Assembly: GCA_012514415.1 (NCBI GenBank)
Contig: JAAZAH010000144.1
Location: 1 to 16,033 of the forward strand
Origin: Sandaracinaceae bacterium
Lineage (GTDB): Bacteria; Myxococcota_A; Polyangia; Polyangiales; Houyiibacteriaceae
DNA: 16,033 nucleotides
Direction of reading: 5' to 3'
Below are positions 1-7,043 of this stretch, piece by piece. The first letter of the stretch is position 1. Each line of letters starts with the position of its first letter. Both the position numbers and the translations under genes were made by a program. Under the pieces are notes generated by a model. That model saw only the letters and a list, made by a program, of their open reading frames with translations. It ran no database searches and was not told the DNA's origin.

Positions 1-662
1 TCGGGATCAGGCGGGACGCAGCCCATATTGCCTGCCACGGGTTCGATGATGAACGCTGCGATCTCATCGCCGCGTGCCGCAAAGAGCTGTTTCGCCGCGT
101 CGATGTCGTTATAAGGGACCACCGTGGTCGTCGAGGCAATCGCCGCAGGCACACCGGCGCTATCCGGCTCACCGAGCGTTGCGAGACCGCTCCCCGCTTT
201 CACAAGGAGATAGTCCGCGCCTCCGTGGTAGGCGCCATCGCACTTCACGATCAGGTTCCGCCCCGTATAGCCTCGCGCGAGCCGGAGCGCGCCCATCGTC
301 GCCTCCGTTCCACTCGAGACGAGGCGGACGACCTCGACACTCGGAATCAGCTCGATCAACAGCTCGGCAAACTCGATCTCGGCGAGCGTCGGCGCTCCGT
401 AGCTCATCCCTTTGGCCGCCTGCGCTTGAACGGCACGGACAATTTCTGGATGCGAGTGGCCAAGGAGCATCGGCCCCCAAGAGCCGATATAATCAATGTA
501 TTCTTTGCCATTTTCGCCCCGGAGGATCGCTCCTTCGGCCTCGCGAATGAAGATGGGCGCGCCCTTTACGGCCGCGAATGCGCGAACGGGCGAGTTCACA
601 CCGCCCGGAATCGAACGCTTGGCGCGCTCAAAGAGCTCGCTCGAGATCTCGTCTTTTCTCAT
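1..662 (-). CDS. hemL: Glutamate-1-semialdehyde 2,1-aminomutase, N-terminal part (cut by window edge)
   Basis: PLP-dependent enzyme that converts glutamate-1-semialdehyde to 5-aminolevulinate, the C5-pathway entry to heme and other tetrapyrroles; cytoplasmic. Translating the minus strand from the ATG at 662-660 gives about 220 residues. They begin MRKDEISSELFERAKRSIPG, followed by the family hallmark GGVNSPVRAF, then SSGTEATMGALRLARGYTGR (cofactor phosphate-binding region), DGAYHGGADYLL, and IIEPVAGNMGCVPPD at the window edge. The catalytic lysine region and the C-terminal half lie outside the window; the usual length is about 425-430 residues. The ATG is preferred because it puts the conserved SxELFERAK segment right after the start. 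An in-frame TTG lies two codons upstream, and no good Shine-Dalgarno sequence is visible for either. The gene is divergent from the Bat operon with a 162-bp gap. Identity is very secure; the exact start is fairly secure. Confidence 0.96.
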   Translation of the reverse strand, partial: MRKDEISSELFERAKRSIPGGVNSPVRAFAAVKGAPIFIREAEGAILRGENGKEYIDYIGSWGPMLLGHSHPEIVRAVQAQAAKGMSYGAPTLAEIEFAELLIELIPSVEVVRLVSSGTEATMGALRLARGYTGRNLIVKCDGAYHGGADYLLVKAGSGLATLGEPDSAGVPAAIASTTTVVPYNDIDAAKQLFAARGDEIAAFIIEPVAGNMGCVPPDP

Positions 663-745
663 GTTCAATATGGTTTGGGGTTGAAACCGAAAGGTCAATG
701 CTTTGCCCGGAAGATGTGATCCGGCCTCGCATTTAGGCTAGGGAA

Positions 746-759
746 TGAAGCGCGCTTCA
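746..759. promoter_or_regulatory. 14-bp perfect palindrome, possible operator
   Basis: TGAAGCGCGCTTCA reads the same on both strands with no spacer, and sits in the middle of the hemL/moxR divergent region. Such symmetry fits a binding site for a dimeric repressor or activator, but there is no second copy in the window that I noticed and no adjacent regulator gene. A chance palindrome rich in CG is possible in DNA of this composition. Confidence 0.35.
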
Positions 760-780
760 AAGGGTTGTATCACCGGGCGG

Positions 781-795
781 GCGCGTGTTACGCGC
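781..795. repeat. Short inverted repeat (6-bp arms, 3-nt loop) upstream of moxR
   Basis: GCGCGT, the loop GTT, and ACGCGC form perfect complementary arms 30 nt before the moxR start codon. It could be an operator half-pair or a small hairpin in the leader RNA. There is no T-run after it, so it is not a rho-independent terminator. It is built from CG-rich words that are common in this sequence, so a chance origin is quite possible. Confidence 0.3.
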
Positions 796-824
796 TCGAT
801 CTGGATTTTGTATAGAGGCTTTTC

Positions 825-1832
825 ATGACAATTGATGTCCGCGCCATCAATGAGATGGTCATCCGCGAGAGCGCCTTCCTCGACGCTGTCCGCGAAGAAG
901 TGAAGCGCGCCGTCATCGGCCAGGACGAGATGATCGAGAGGGTCCTCATTGGCCTTTTGGTCGGAGGCCATGTCCTCGTCGAGGGTGTCCCCGGCCTCGC
1001 GAAGACGCTGATGGTCAATACGCTCGCGAAGACGATCGAGGCCGATTTTAGCCGCATCCAGTTCACGCCGGATCTCCTCCCCGCCGATGTGGTCGGCACG
1101 GTGATCTACGATCAGCGCACCGGACAATTCACACGAAGACGCGGGCCAATCTTCGCGAACCTCGTCCTCGCCGATGAGATCAACCGCGCGCCCGCCAAGG
1201 TCCAGAGCGCGCTCCTCGAGGCGATGCAGGAGCGGCAGGTGACGATCGGCGATACGACCGAGCGGCTCCCCGAGCTCTTCCTCGTCCTCGCGACTCAAAA
1301 CCCCGTCGAGCAGGAAGGCACCTATCCGCTCGCAGAAGCCCAAGTCGATCGCTTTCTCCTGCACATCCTCGTCGACTATCCGAGCGGCGACGAAGAAATG
1401 CTCATCATGGACCGCATGGCCGAGCTCCAGCTCCTCGGCAAGAGTGAAGCCCAAGAGATTCGTGCAGTCGCGACGCCCGAAACGCTCCTTAGCGCGCGGC
1501 GAACGATCGGCCACGTCTACGTCGACGAGAAGATCAAGGAGTATATCGTGCGCATCGTCATGGCGACGCGCGAGCCTCGCGAGTACGGCCTCCCCGAGCT
1601 CCAAGACATGATTGCACATGGTGCGTCCCCGCGCGCGACGATCGCGCTCAATGTCGCGGCGCGCGCCCACGCTTTCCTTAGGCATCGCGGTTATGTCACC
1701 CCTGAGGATGTGAAAGCGATTGGGGCCGATGTGTTGCGCCATCGCGTACTCCGCTCCTACGAAGCGGAAGCGGAAGAGCTGAGTTCCGACGCGATCGTAC
1801 GCTCAATCTTCGACACGCTCGAGGTCCCCTGA
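825..1832 (+). CDS. moxR: MoxR-family AAA+ ATPase
   Basis: Cytoplasmic AAA+ ATPase of the MoxR group (335 aa, the normal length), thought to act as a chaperone or remodeller of VWA-domain partners encoded beside it. Visible motifs are the MoxR entry motif VIGQDEMIERVLIGLL (about residues 30-45), Walker A GVPGLAKT (54-61), Walker B LVLADEINRAP with D117/E118, sensor 1 LATQNP with N159, the MoxR signature EGTYPLAEAQVDRF (164-177), and the lid/sensor 2 motif GASPRAT near residue 268. The ATG at 825 has an AGAGG ribosome-binding site at 814-818 with 6-nt spacing. It is the first gene of the plus-strand run and is followed after 6 nt by the DUF58 gene, the classic MoxR-DUF58-VWA arrangement. Family assignment is secure; the specific client is inferred from context. 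Confidence 0.96.
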   Translation: MTIDVRAINEMVIRESAFLDAVREEVKRAVIGQDEMIERVLIGLLVGGHVLVEGVPGLAKTLMVNTLAKTIEADFSRIQFTPDLLPADVVGTVIYDQRTGQFTRRRGPIFANLVLADEINRAPAKVQSALLEAMQERQVTIGDTTERLPELFLVLATQNPVEQEGTYPLAEAQVDRFLLHILVDYPSGDEEMLIMDRMAELQLLGKSEAQEIRAVATPETLLSARRTIGHVYVDEKIKEYIVRIVMATREPREYGLPELQDMIAHGASPRATIALNVAARAHAFLRHRGYVTPEDVKAIGADVLRHRVLRSYEAEAEELSSDAIVRSIFDTLEVP

Positions 1833-1838
1833 GCGATC

Positions 1839-2726
1839 ATGATCTCCCGCGAGCTCGTAAAAAAACTTCGGCGCATCGAGATCGTCACGTCGCGTCTCGC
1901 TGAAGACCAGCTCGCCGGCGGATACCAATCCGCGTTTCGCGGGCTCGGGATGACATACTCCGAGGCGCGTCCCTATCAACCCGGCGACGATGTGCGCTTC
2001 ATCGACTGGAATGCGAGTGCGCGCATGAACGATGCCTTCGTGAAGGTTTTCACGGAGGAACGAGAGATGACGGTGATGATCGCGGTCGATCTTTCGGCGA
2101 GCCAAGAGTTCGGAACGGTCGAAGCGACCAAAGCGGAACGCATCGCCGAGATAGCCGCCCTTCTCGCGTTCAGCGCCGTCCAAAATGGCGATCGCGCCGG
2201 CCTCCTGCTCTTTACCGATCGCGTCGAGCGGTTTGTCCCTCCAAAGAAGGGGCGCGGACACGTGATGCGCGTGGTGACGGAGATCTTGAAAGCGAAGCCC
2301 GAGGGACGCGGGACGGATCTCTCGCTCGGGATCGAACGGCTCGCCCAACTGTCGAAGCGGCGCTCCGTCAGCTTTCTCATCTCGGATTTTTTGGGGCCGA
2401 TCGATAAACGCGCGCTTCGGCTCGCCGTCCAGAAGCACGATCTCATCCCGATTGAGGTGCTCGACCGACGCGAGCTCGAACTTCCCGACATCGGGATCGC
2501 GCTCATCGAGGATCTCGAAACGGGCGAGCTTCGCGAGCTCGACACCTCCGACCCGCTCGTTCGAGAGGCCTATCGGACGAGTCTTCGCGAAGAACGCGAG
2601 GAGCGGATGCGCGCGTTCAAAAGACTCCGCATCGATCCGATCTCGATTGAAAGCGGCGATGAGGCGAGCGCGAAGATCGCCGAATATTTTCGTGCGCGTC
2701 GAAGGCGTTTGCGGGTGGGTCGATGA
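1839..2726 (+). CDS. DUF58 domain protein (VWA-like, MoxR partner)
   Basis: Soluble 295-residue protein of the DUF58 family, regularly encoded next to moxR and expected to work with it; its biochemical activity is not established. The family signature PGDDVRFIDWNASAR is at about residues 48-62, followed by a VWA-like metal-site motif D-L-S-A-S (D84, S86, S88) in VDLSASQEF. No signal peptide or membrane segment is visible, so a cytoplasmic location is likely, unlike the membrane-bound BatA and BatB. The C-terminus is strongly basic (RARRRRLRVGR). It starts 6 nt after the moxR stop, without a strong ribosome-binding site, and its stop overlaps the next start as ATGA. DUF58 identity is secure. 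Confidence 0.94.
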   Translation: MISRELVKKLRRIEIVTSRLAEDQLAGGYQSAFRGLGMTYSEARPYQPGDDVRFIDWNASARMNDAFVKVFTEEREMTVMIAVDLSASQEFGTVEATKAERIAEIAALLAFSAVQNGDRAGLLLFTDRVERFVPPKKGRGHVMRVVTEILKAKPEGRGTDLSLGIERLAQLSKRRSVSFLISDFLGPIDKRALRLAVQKHDLIPIEVLDRRELELPDIGIALIEDLETGELRELDTSDPLVREAYRTSLREEREERMRAFKRLRIDPISIESGDEASAKIAEYFRARRRRLRVGR

Positions 2727-3769
2727 GCGTCTCGTTCTCCGATCAAGTCTTCCATGGCCGGATGCACACCCTCCCCGGTGCGCTCTCCGTCTTTGCCCTC
2801 ATTTTCATCGGCCTCTCGGCGCCTCATCCCGAACGCGTCCTTGCTGAAACGCCTGCGGAATTGCTTCTCGACTCGCCGCCTCCGAGCAAGGAAGACCCCG
2901 AGTCAGAGCGCCGCACTTGGGTGACGGGCGACTCCATCCGCGGCCGCTTCGTCGTGCGAGGGAACTCCGAAGCCAAGCTCCTCCTCCGCTCGCCCACGCT
3001 TGAAGGGTTCAAGGTGCGGACAATCGAGTCTTCGCGCTATCTCCCCAAGGAGGACGTCCATCAGCTCGAGGTCGAATTCGTCACGCTTCGCCCAGGAGAG
3101 CGCCTTCTCGGCCCCTTTACGCTCGAGATTCTGGGGCAAGGAGAAGCCAAGGTCGTCGAGATCCGCGGGACGCTGATTTCTGTCCGCTCTGCCCTTGAGG
3201 GTGCGGACTCGCTCGATCCCCGACCCCGCGCGGAACCGCTTCCGGTTCGCGTGCCAAACGGCGCGATGATCGTCCTGCTCTATGCCCTCGCGGCCCTCGC
3301 CCTACTCATCCCGCTCGCCTATTTGCTCGCAAGACGCATCGCCAAGGCGCGCGAAGCCAGGCGTCCGCCTCCGCCTCCGCGGCCACCTTGGGAGAGCGCG
3401 CTCGAGGCGATCGAAAAGCTCAGAAGCGAGCGAAAGGCGAGGCTCGAGACCGGCGATCACGAAAGCGCGATCGAAGCCTTCACCGACGAGCTCAGCGACA
3501 TCGTCCGCGCCTATCTCGGCGAACGCTACGGTTTTGATGGCCTTGAGAGCACAAGCGATGAACTGCTCGAGGCCCTTGAAGCCAGAGCAGGCCAAGTCGG
3601 CCGAAAGAGCGACGCTATCGACAGCGTGCGCGCCTTCCTTCACGAAGCCGATTTGGTGAAGTTCGCGAAGGCACGGCTCGACGGGGAAGCGCTCGACGCG
3701 ATCCTCTACTCGGCAAGACGCATCGTGATCGAGACCCGTCCATACCGCTCCGAGGAGACGATCCGATGA
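2723..3769 (+). CDS. Short BatD-like membrane protein between DUF58 and BatA
   Basis: A 348-residue exported membrane protein in the slot between DUF58 and BatA. In order: an N-terminal hydrophobic signal (about 17-41, likely cleaved after VLA); a beta-rich extracytoplasmic part (about 42-178); one transmembrane helix (about 182-203, IVLLYALAALALLIPLAYLL); a proline-rich juxtamembrane stretch (RRPPPPPRPPW); and an all-alpha cytoplasmic domain (about 225-340). That last domain matches the pattern of the BatD C-terminus: YLGE, G, TS-EL, AL, then FL-E-DL-KFA. The start at 2723 is chosen because ATGA overlaps the DUF58 stop. An internal ATG at 2762 (residue 14) would give a tidier signal peptide and remains an alternative. 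A role as a membrane scaffold for BatA/BatB is inferred from context. It may match DUF4381-type annotations; the exact family is uncertain. Confidence 0.85.
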   Translation: MSVSFSDQVFHGRMHTLPGALSVFALIFIGLSAPHPERVLAETPAELLLDSPPPSKEDPESERRTWVTGDSIRGRFVVRGNSEAKLLLRSPTLEGFKVRTIESSRYLPKEDVHQLEVEFVTLRPGERLLGPFTLEILGQGEAKVVEIRGTLISVRSALEGADSLDPRPRAEPLPVRVPNGAMIVLLYALAALALLIPLAYLLARRIAKAREARRPPPPPRPPWESALEAIEKLRSERKARLETGDHESAIEAFTDELSDIVRAYLGERYGFDGLESTSDELLEALEARAGQVGRKSDAIDSVRAFLHEADLVKFAKARLDGEALDAILYSARRIVIETRPYRSEETIR

Positions 3770-4857
3770 AGCCTCGCGTCGTCGCTCTTTACACCCTAGG
3801 CGTCTTCGCTCTCGCCGGATGGATCGCCCTCCTGCTCTTCAATCGCGTCTATTCGATCGATCCCTTCTCGGCGCACTTTCGCTTTGAAGCGCCCCTTTTT
3901 TCGCTTCTCTTCATCCTCCCAATCGCCCTCTTCTTCATCGAGACCGTAGGAAAGCGGCGCCAACTTCCGCGTCTCCGCATGAGCCGCGTTTCGAGCTTGC
4001 CCGAGCCTTCGCCCTCGCCCCGCACGCGGCTTAGGCCACTCGCTCCCGCATGTTTGATCGTCGCCTTCATCGGCATGGTGTTTGGACTCATGCGCCCACA
4101 GAGCATCCACGCGCGCGAATCGGTCGAGCTCCACGGCATCGACATCGCGCTCGTCCTCGACATGAGCCTGTCGATGGAAGCCACCGACATTCGGCCCAAT
4201 CGCTTCATCGCCATGCAGGAGGTCGTCGACGATTTCATCACGCGGCGCCCCAACGATCGGATCGCCGCCGTCGTCTTCGGTCGGGAAGCCTTCACCCTTC
4301 TCCCGCTCACGAGCGATCACGCAGCCCTCCGCCTCGCGCTCTCCGAGCTCCGGCTTCAGATGATCGACGGGCGCGGGACGGCGATAGGAAACGCCATCGG
4401 CACAGGGCTGAATCGGCTCAAGCGCTCCAAAGCGAAATCGCGCGTGCTCATCCTCCTGACCGATGGCGACTCGAATGCAGGAAATATCAGCCCCGAACAA
4501 GCTGCCGCCATCGCGCAGGGGCTCGGCATCCAGATCTATTCGGTGCTGATGGGCGATGTAGACGATCCACGCAACGCACACCCGAGCCGACGACTCCTCG
4601 GTGGAGCGAGCTTCCCGGTGAATCCCGAGCTCCTCGATAGGATCTCGGCCTCGACAGGCGGGCAGCTCTTCATCGCCTCGGATCGACGCGGTCTTGAAGA
4701 AAGCTTTCACGCCATCCTCAATGAACTCGAGCGATCAAAGATCGACGATCCCGGCAAGGTTTTCGCGGATCTCTATCCTGCTTTCCTCTTCCCTTCGCTC
4801 TTTTTCTTTCTGGTCGCGACGCTCCTCGAAGCGCTGGTTTTCCGGAGGTTCCCATGA
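3766..4857 (+). CDS. batA: BatA-like VWA-domain membrane protein
   Basis: Membrane-anchored von Willebrand factor A protein (363 aa) of the Bat aerotolerance operon. The VWA domain has a complete metal-ion-dependent adhesion site: D132-M-S134-L-S136 in VLDMSLSM, T205 in GRGTAIGNAI, and T232-D233 in LLTDGDSNAG. Hydrophobic segments are at about 6-25, 43-60 and 93-111 before the VWA domain, and one at the C-terminus (about 335-357). The segment at 6-25 is additional to the usual BatA/BatB plan, in which the protein starts directly at the F-x-x-P motif (here FEAP at about 40). Start and stop both overlap neighbours as ATGA, and a GGAG precedes the ATG. It probably forms a complex with BatB and is served by MoxR (family knowledge). 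BatA is distinguished from BatB mainly by gene order. Confidence 0.92.
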   Translation: MKPRVVALYTLGVFALAGWIALLLFNRVYSIDPFSAHFRFEAPLFSLLFILPIALFFIETVGKRRQLPRLRMSRVSSLPEPSPSPRTRLRPLAPACLIVAFIGMVFGLMRPQSIHARESVELHGIDIALVLDMSLSMEATDIRPNRFIAMQEVVDDFITRRPNDRIAAVVFGREAFTLLPLTSDHAALRLALSELRLQMIDGRGTAIGNAIGTGLNRLKRSKAKSRVLILLTDGDSNAGNISPEQAAAIAQGLGIQIYSVLMGDVDDPRNAHPSRRLLGGASFPVNPELLDRISASTGGQLFIASDRRGLEESFHAILNELERSKIDDPGKVFADLYPAFLFPSLFFFLVATLLEALVFRRFP

Positions 4858-5936
4858 GCTTCCGTGCCCCCGAGCTTCTTTTCCTCTTGGCACTCATTCC
4901 AGCGCTGATCGCGCTCGCCTTCTACACACAGCGCCGGCGTGAACGGAGCGAAGCCGACTTCGGCGATCGCGCCCTCGTCTCAAAGCTCATCGACGGTCGC
5001 TCGGAGACCCTCCGAGCGGCGCGCCTTACGTTCACCTTGATCGGCCTCACACTGCTCATTTTCGCGCTTGCGGGACCGCGCGTCGGGGGGCGCGAAGAGA
5101 CCATCCACAAAAGTGGCCTCGACCTCGTCGTCGCGCTCGATTTTTCGAAGAGCATGTGGGCCGAGGACATCGCACCCAGTCGCATCGAGCGCGCCAAGGC
5201 CGAGCTGAGTGCATTTTTGGGGCAACTCGCTGGGGATCGCGTCGGAATCGTCGCCTTTGCAGGGGAGACGATGGAATTTCCGATGACGACCGATTATTCG
5301 GCGCTCGAGCTCTTTCTCAAGGATCTGAGTCCCGCGGATATGCCCGTTGGTGGAACCGCAATCGCTCGCGCGCTCCTTGCCTCAAAGCGCCTTCTTGAGC
5401 GAGGGGCAAGGGATGAATCCTCCGCCGCCAAGGTCATCCTTCTCGTCACCGACGGAGAGGACCACGAAGTCGATCCGCGATCCGTTCTCGATGAGATCAA
5501 AGAGGCGGGGATCCATATCTTCGCCATCGGCATCGGAAGCGAGCGCGGCGAGCCCATTCCCCTCGGTGCGCGAGGGCGCCCCGGGCGTAGCTATCTTCGC
5601 GATCGACGTGGCGAAGTCGTACTCACTAAACTCAGCCCCGCAGCCGAAGTCGTCCTCAAGGAACTCACCAGCGCGACCGGTGGCGAATATCTTCGGGCCT
5701 CCGGGGGGACGGCAGGCTTTCGTGAGATCCGCCGGGCGCTTGATCGCCTTGAGCGCGATCTCAGCGAGAGCCGGCGCATCGTTCTTCACGAGGAGCGCTT
5801 CGTCTATCTTCTACTCCCCGCTCTTCTCTTTCTCTTCTTTGCGCGCCTATTGCCCGAGCGCATTGGGCGCACCCGTGTGCAGGCGACAGGCGACAATGCC
5901 AAAGCGAAGAGAACGTCCTTGGAGGTGAAGCGATGA
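4854..5936 (+). CDS. batB: BatB-like VWA-domain membrane protein
   Basis: Second VWA membrane protein (360 aa), paralogous to the gene before it. It opens with the standard FRAPELLFLLALIPAL membrane segment (residues 3-22) and has a second helix at about 57-75 (LTFTLIGLTLLIFALAGP). The VWA domain has an intact metal site: D96-F-S98-K-S100 in VALDFSKSMWAEDI, T168 in VGGTAIARAL, and T199-D200 in LVTDGEDHEV. A C-terminal helix lies at about 317-337 (YLLLPALLFLFFARLLP). A strong GGAGG at 4844-4848, 5 nt before the ATG, supports the start; the start overlaps the batA stop and the stop overlaps the batC start. It is expected to sit in the inner membrane with the VWA domain and act with BatA. Function beyond the family label is unproven. 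Confidence 0.94.
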   Translation: MSFRAPELLFLLALIPALIALAFYTQRRRERSEADFGDRALVSKLIDGRSETLRAARLTFTLIGLTLLIFALAGPRVGGREETIHKSGLDLVVALDFSKSMWAEDIAPSRIERAKAELSAFLGQLAGDRVGIVAFAGETMEFPMTTDYSALELFLKDLSPADMPVGGTAIARALLASKRLLERGARDESSAAKVILLVTDGEDHEVDPRSVLDEIKEAGIHIFAIGIGSERGEPIPLGARGRPGRSYLRDRRGEVVLTKLSPAAEVVLKELTSATGGEYLRASGGTAGFREIRRALDRLERDLSESRRIVLHEERFVYLLLPALLFLFFARLLPERIGRTRVQATGDNAKAKRTSLEVKR

Positions 5937-7042
5937 AGTCCTCGTTCATCTCGAAGCTGATCGTTCTCTCCTCGATTCTCTTCACAACCGGCTGCGCTCG
6001 CACCCTGCTTCTCCACGAGGCCAGCGAATCTGACAAAGGCGCCAGCGCGCTCGAAGCGGGCGACCTCGAGCTCGCCCGCGACGCGTATGAAGCCCTCGAT
6101 CGTGCGTATCCCGCAGCTCCCGACATCGCTCTCGCCCTTGGCGCGCTCGCACTTGATGAAGGTAGCGATGAGGACGCCATTCAGCGCTCCAAGGCGGCGC
6201 TCGCGGACGAACCGATCGACTCCCGCCTTGCATCGAGCGTCGATCCTCTCTTTCGTTGGGCCCTCCGTGCGCGCGATCAGGCGCTTCGCGAGCAGCTCGA
6301 CGAGCGGGGCGGACGCGCACATCATAATCTCGGCATGGTCCATCTAAGGCGCGGAATGGCCGAGCGGCAGGCAGGAAATCGCGAAGAAGCCAAAGAGGCT
6401 TTCGACGCCGCGATCGAGTCCTTCGAGCGTTCCCTGCTTTCCCGTCCGGGCGATCGCGATACGGCCTTCAACCTCGAGCTCGCCCTCCTACTTCGCGAAG
6501 ACGCTGAGGCGATGGAACCTCCTCCCAAAGAACACGATCAAGAGTCGGATCGGGATGAAGAGCGCGACGGTTCGGACCAAGAAGCGAATCAAGAAGATGG
6601 CGAGGGCGAGCAAGAGCGCACGCCTCCGGAAGACAAACAAGACAAACAAGACAAACAAGACAAACCGGACAACCAGGACGAGCAGGGGAACGACGAAGAC
6701 GACCGCGAGTCTTCCTCGGGAGACGACGGCACGCGCCAAGAAGACCAACCGGAGAGCGATTCCGGCGATCGCGATCGCGACGACGATCGACAGGGCGATT
6801 CCGAGGAGATCTCTTCAGGTGGCGATCCGGAAGTGTCCCAAGACGAAGAGGTTGAAGACCGTGCCGAAGACGGGGTCGAGGAAACCGCTGAATACCGCGA
6901 GGGCGAGCTCATCGAGCCCGAGAGTCGTGATGAGGCCGAGCGCCTTCTCCGCGCACTCGAAGCGAACGATGAGAGTCTCGAAGGGCACCTCGCCAAACGG
7001 CGCGCTTCTCGTTCCAAGCGTTTTGTGGAAAAAGACTGGTAA
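5933..7042 (+). CDS. batC: BatC-like TPR protein with acidic low-complexity tract
   Basis: A 369-residue TPR protein in the BatC position. It begins with a hydrophobic signal ending ...LFTTGC, a near-lipobox (Cys21; T rather than L at -3), so a lipoprotein is likely but not certain. TPR-like helices span about 35-190 (GDLELARDAYEALDRAYP; HHNLGMVHLRRG; REEAKEAFDAAI; NLELALLL). Residues 194 to about 325 form an extremely acidic, disordered tract rich in D, E, Q, S, R with DKQ repeats. The C-terminal end has the BatC-type finish EAERLLRALEANDESLE...VEKDW. GGAGG at 5921-5925, 7 nt before the ATG, and an ATGA overlap with batB fix the start. BatD follows after one base. It is expected to be a scaffold partner of BatA/BatB. 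Gene identity rests on TPRs, C-terminal motif and gene order. Confidence 0.9.
   Translation: MKSSFISKLIVLSSILFTTGCARTLLLHEASESDKGASALEAGDLELARDAYEALDRAYPAAPDIALALGALALDEGSDEDAIQRSKAALADEPIDSRLASSVDPLFRWALRARDQALREQLDERGGRAHHNLGMVHLRRGMAERQAGNREEAKEAFDAAIESFERSLLSRPGDRDTAFNLELALLLREDAEAMEPPPKEHDQESDRDEERDGSDQEANQEDGEGEQERTPPEDKQDKQDKQDKPDNQDEQGNDEDDRESSSGDDGTRQEDQPESDSGDRDRDDDRQGDSEEISSGGDPEVSQDEEVEDRAEDGVEETAEYREGELIEPESRDEAERLLRALEANDESLEGHLAKRRASRSKRFVEKDW
6632..6685 (+). repeat. 9-bp tandem repeat inside batC (DKQ units)
   Basis: The unit gacaaacaa occurs three times perfectly at 6632-6658 and decays through gacaaaccg, gacaaccag and gacgagcag to about 6685. Each unit encodes Asp-Lys-Gln, so a gain or loss of whole units keeps the batC frame. 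It lies in the acidic disordered tract. The A-rich unit stands out against the GC-rich surroundings. Confidence 0.85.
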
Positions 7043-7043
7043 G

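Larger units (their letters stand above)
663..824. promoter_or_regulatory. Divergent hemL / Bat-operon intergenic region
   Basis: This 162-bp gap separates two divergent genes, so it should hold promoters in both directions. On the minus strand a TTGACC box (complement of 693-698) resembles a -35 element, and CATATT lies 20 nt further on near the hemL start. That spacing is too long for a standard promoter, so the call is weak. On the plus strand no convincing -35/-10 pair is visible. TTGTAT at 808-813 sits on top of the moxR ribosome-binding site (AGAGG, 814-818, 6 nt before the ATG), so it cannot serve moxR as a normal -10. The region also contains a 14-bp palindrome and a second inverted repeat, listed separately. 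Regulatory role inferred from position. Confidence 0.5.

Noticed and set aside
74..719. Plus-strand open frames over the hemL region
   Set aside because: The minus strand here encodes a textbook GSA aminotransferase; the plus-strand translations are basic, low-complexity shadows.
808..813. TTGTAT as a -10 box for moxR
   Set aside because: It directly abuts the ribosome-binding site at 814-818, so transcription from it would start too late to include that site.
738..1742. Minus-strand open frame of 334 codons opposite moxR
   Set aside because: It lies entirely antisense to an unmistakable MoxR ATPase, has no recognisable motif and is full of charged and histidine residues typical of mirror frames in GC-biased genes.
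3796..4710. Minus-strand open frame of 304 codons opposite batA
   Set aside because: Antisense shadow of a gene with a complete VWA metal site; translation is low-complexity acidic/charged sequence with no family features.
6488..6748. Minus-strand frame encoding a very hydrophobic protein opposite the batC acidic tract
   Set aside because: Antisense of Asp/Lys/Gln codons reads as Val/Leu/Phe, so the apparent membrane protein (VLFVLFVLFVF) is an artefact of the DKQ repeat.
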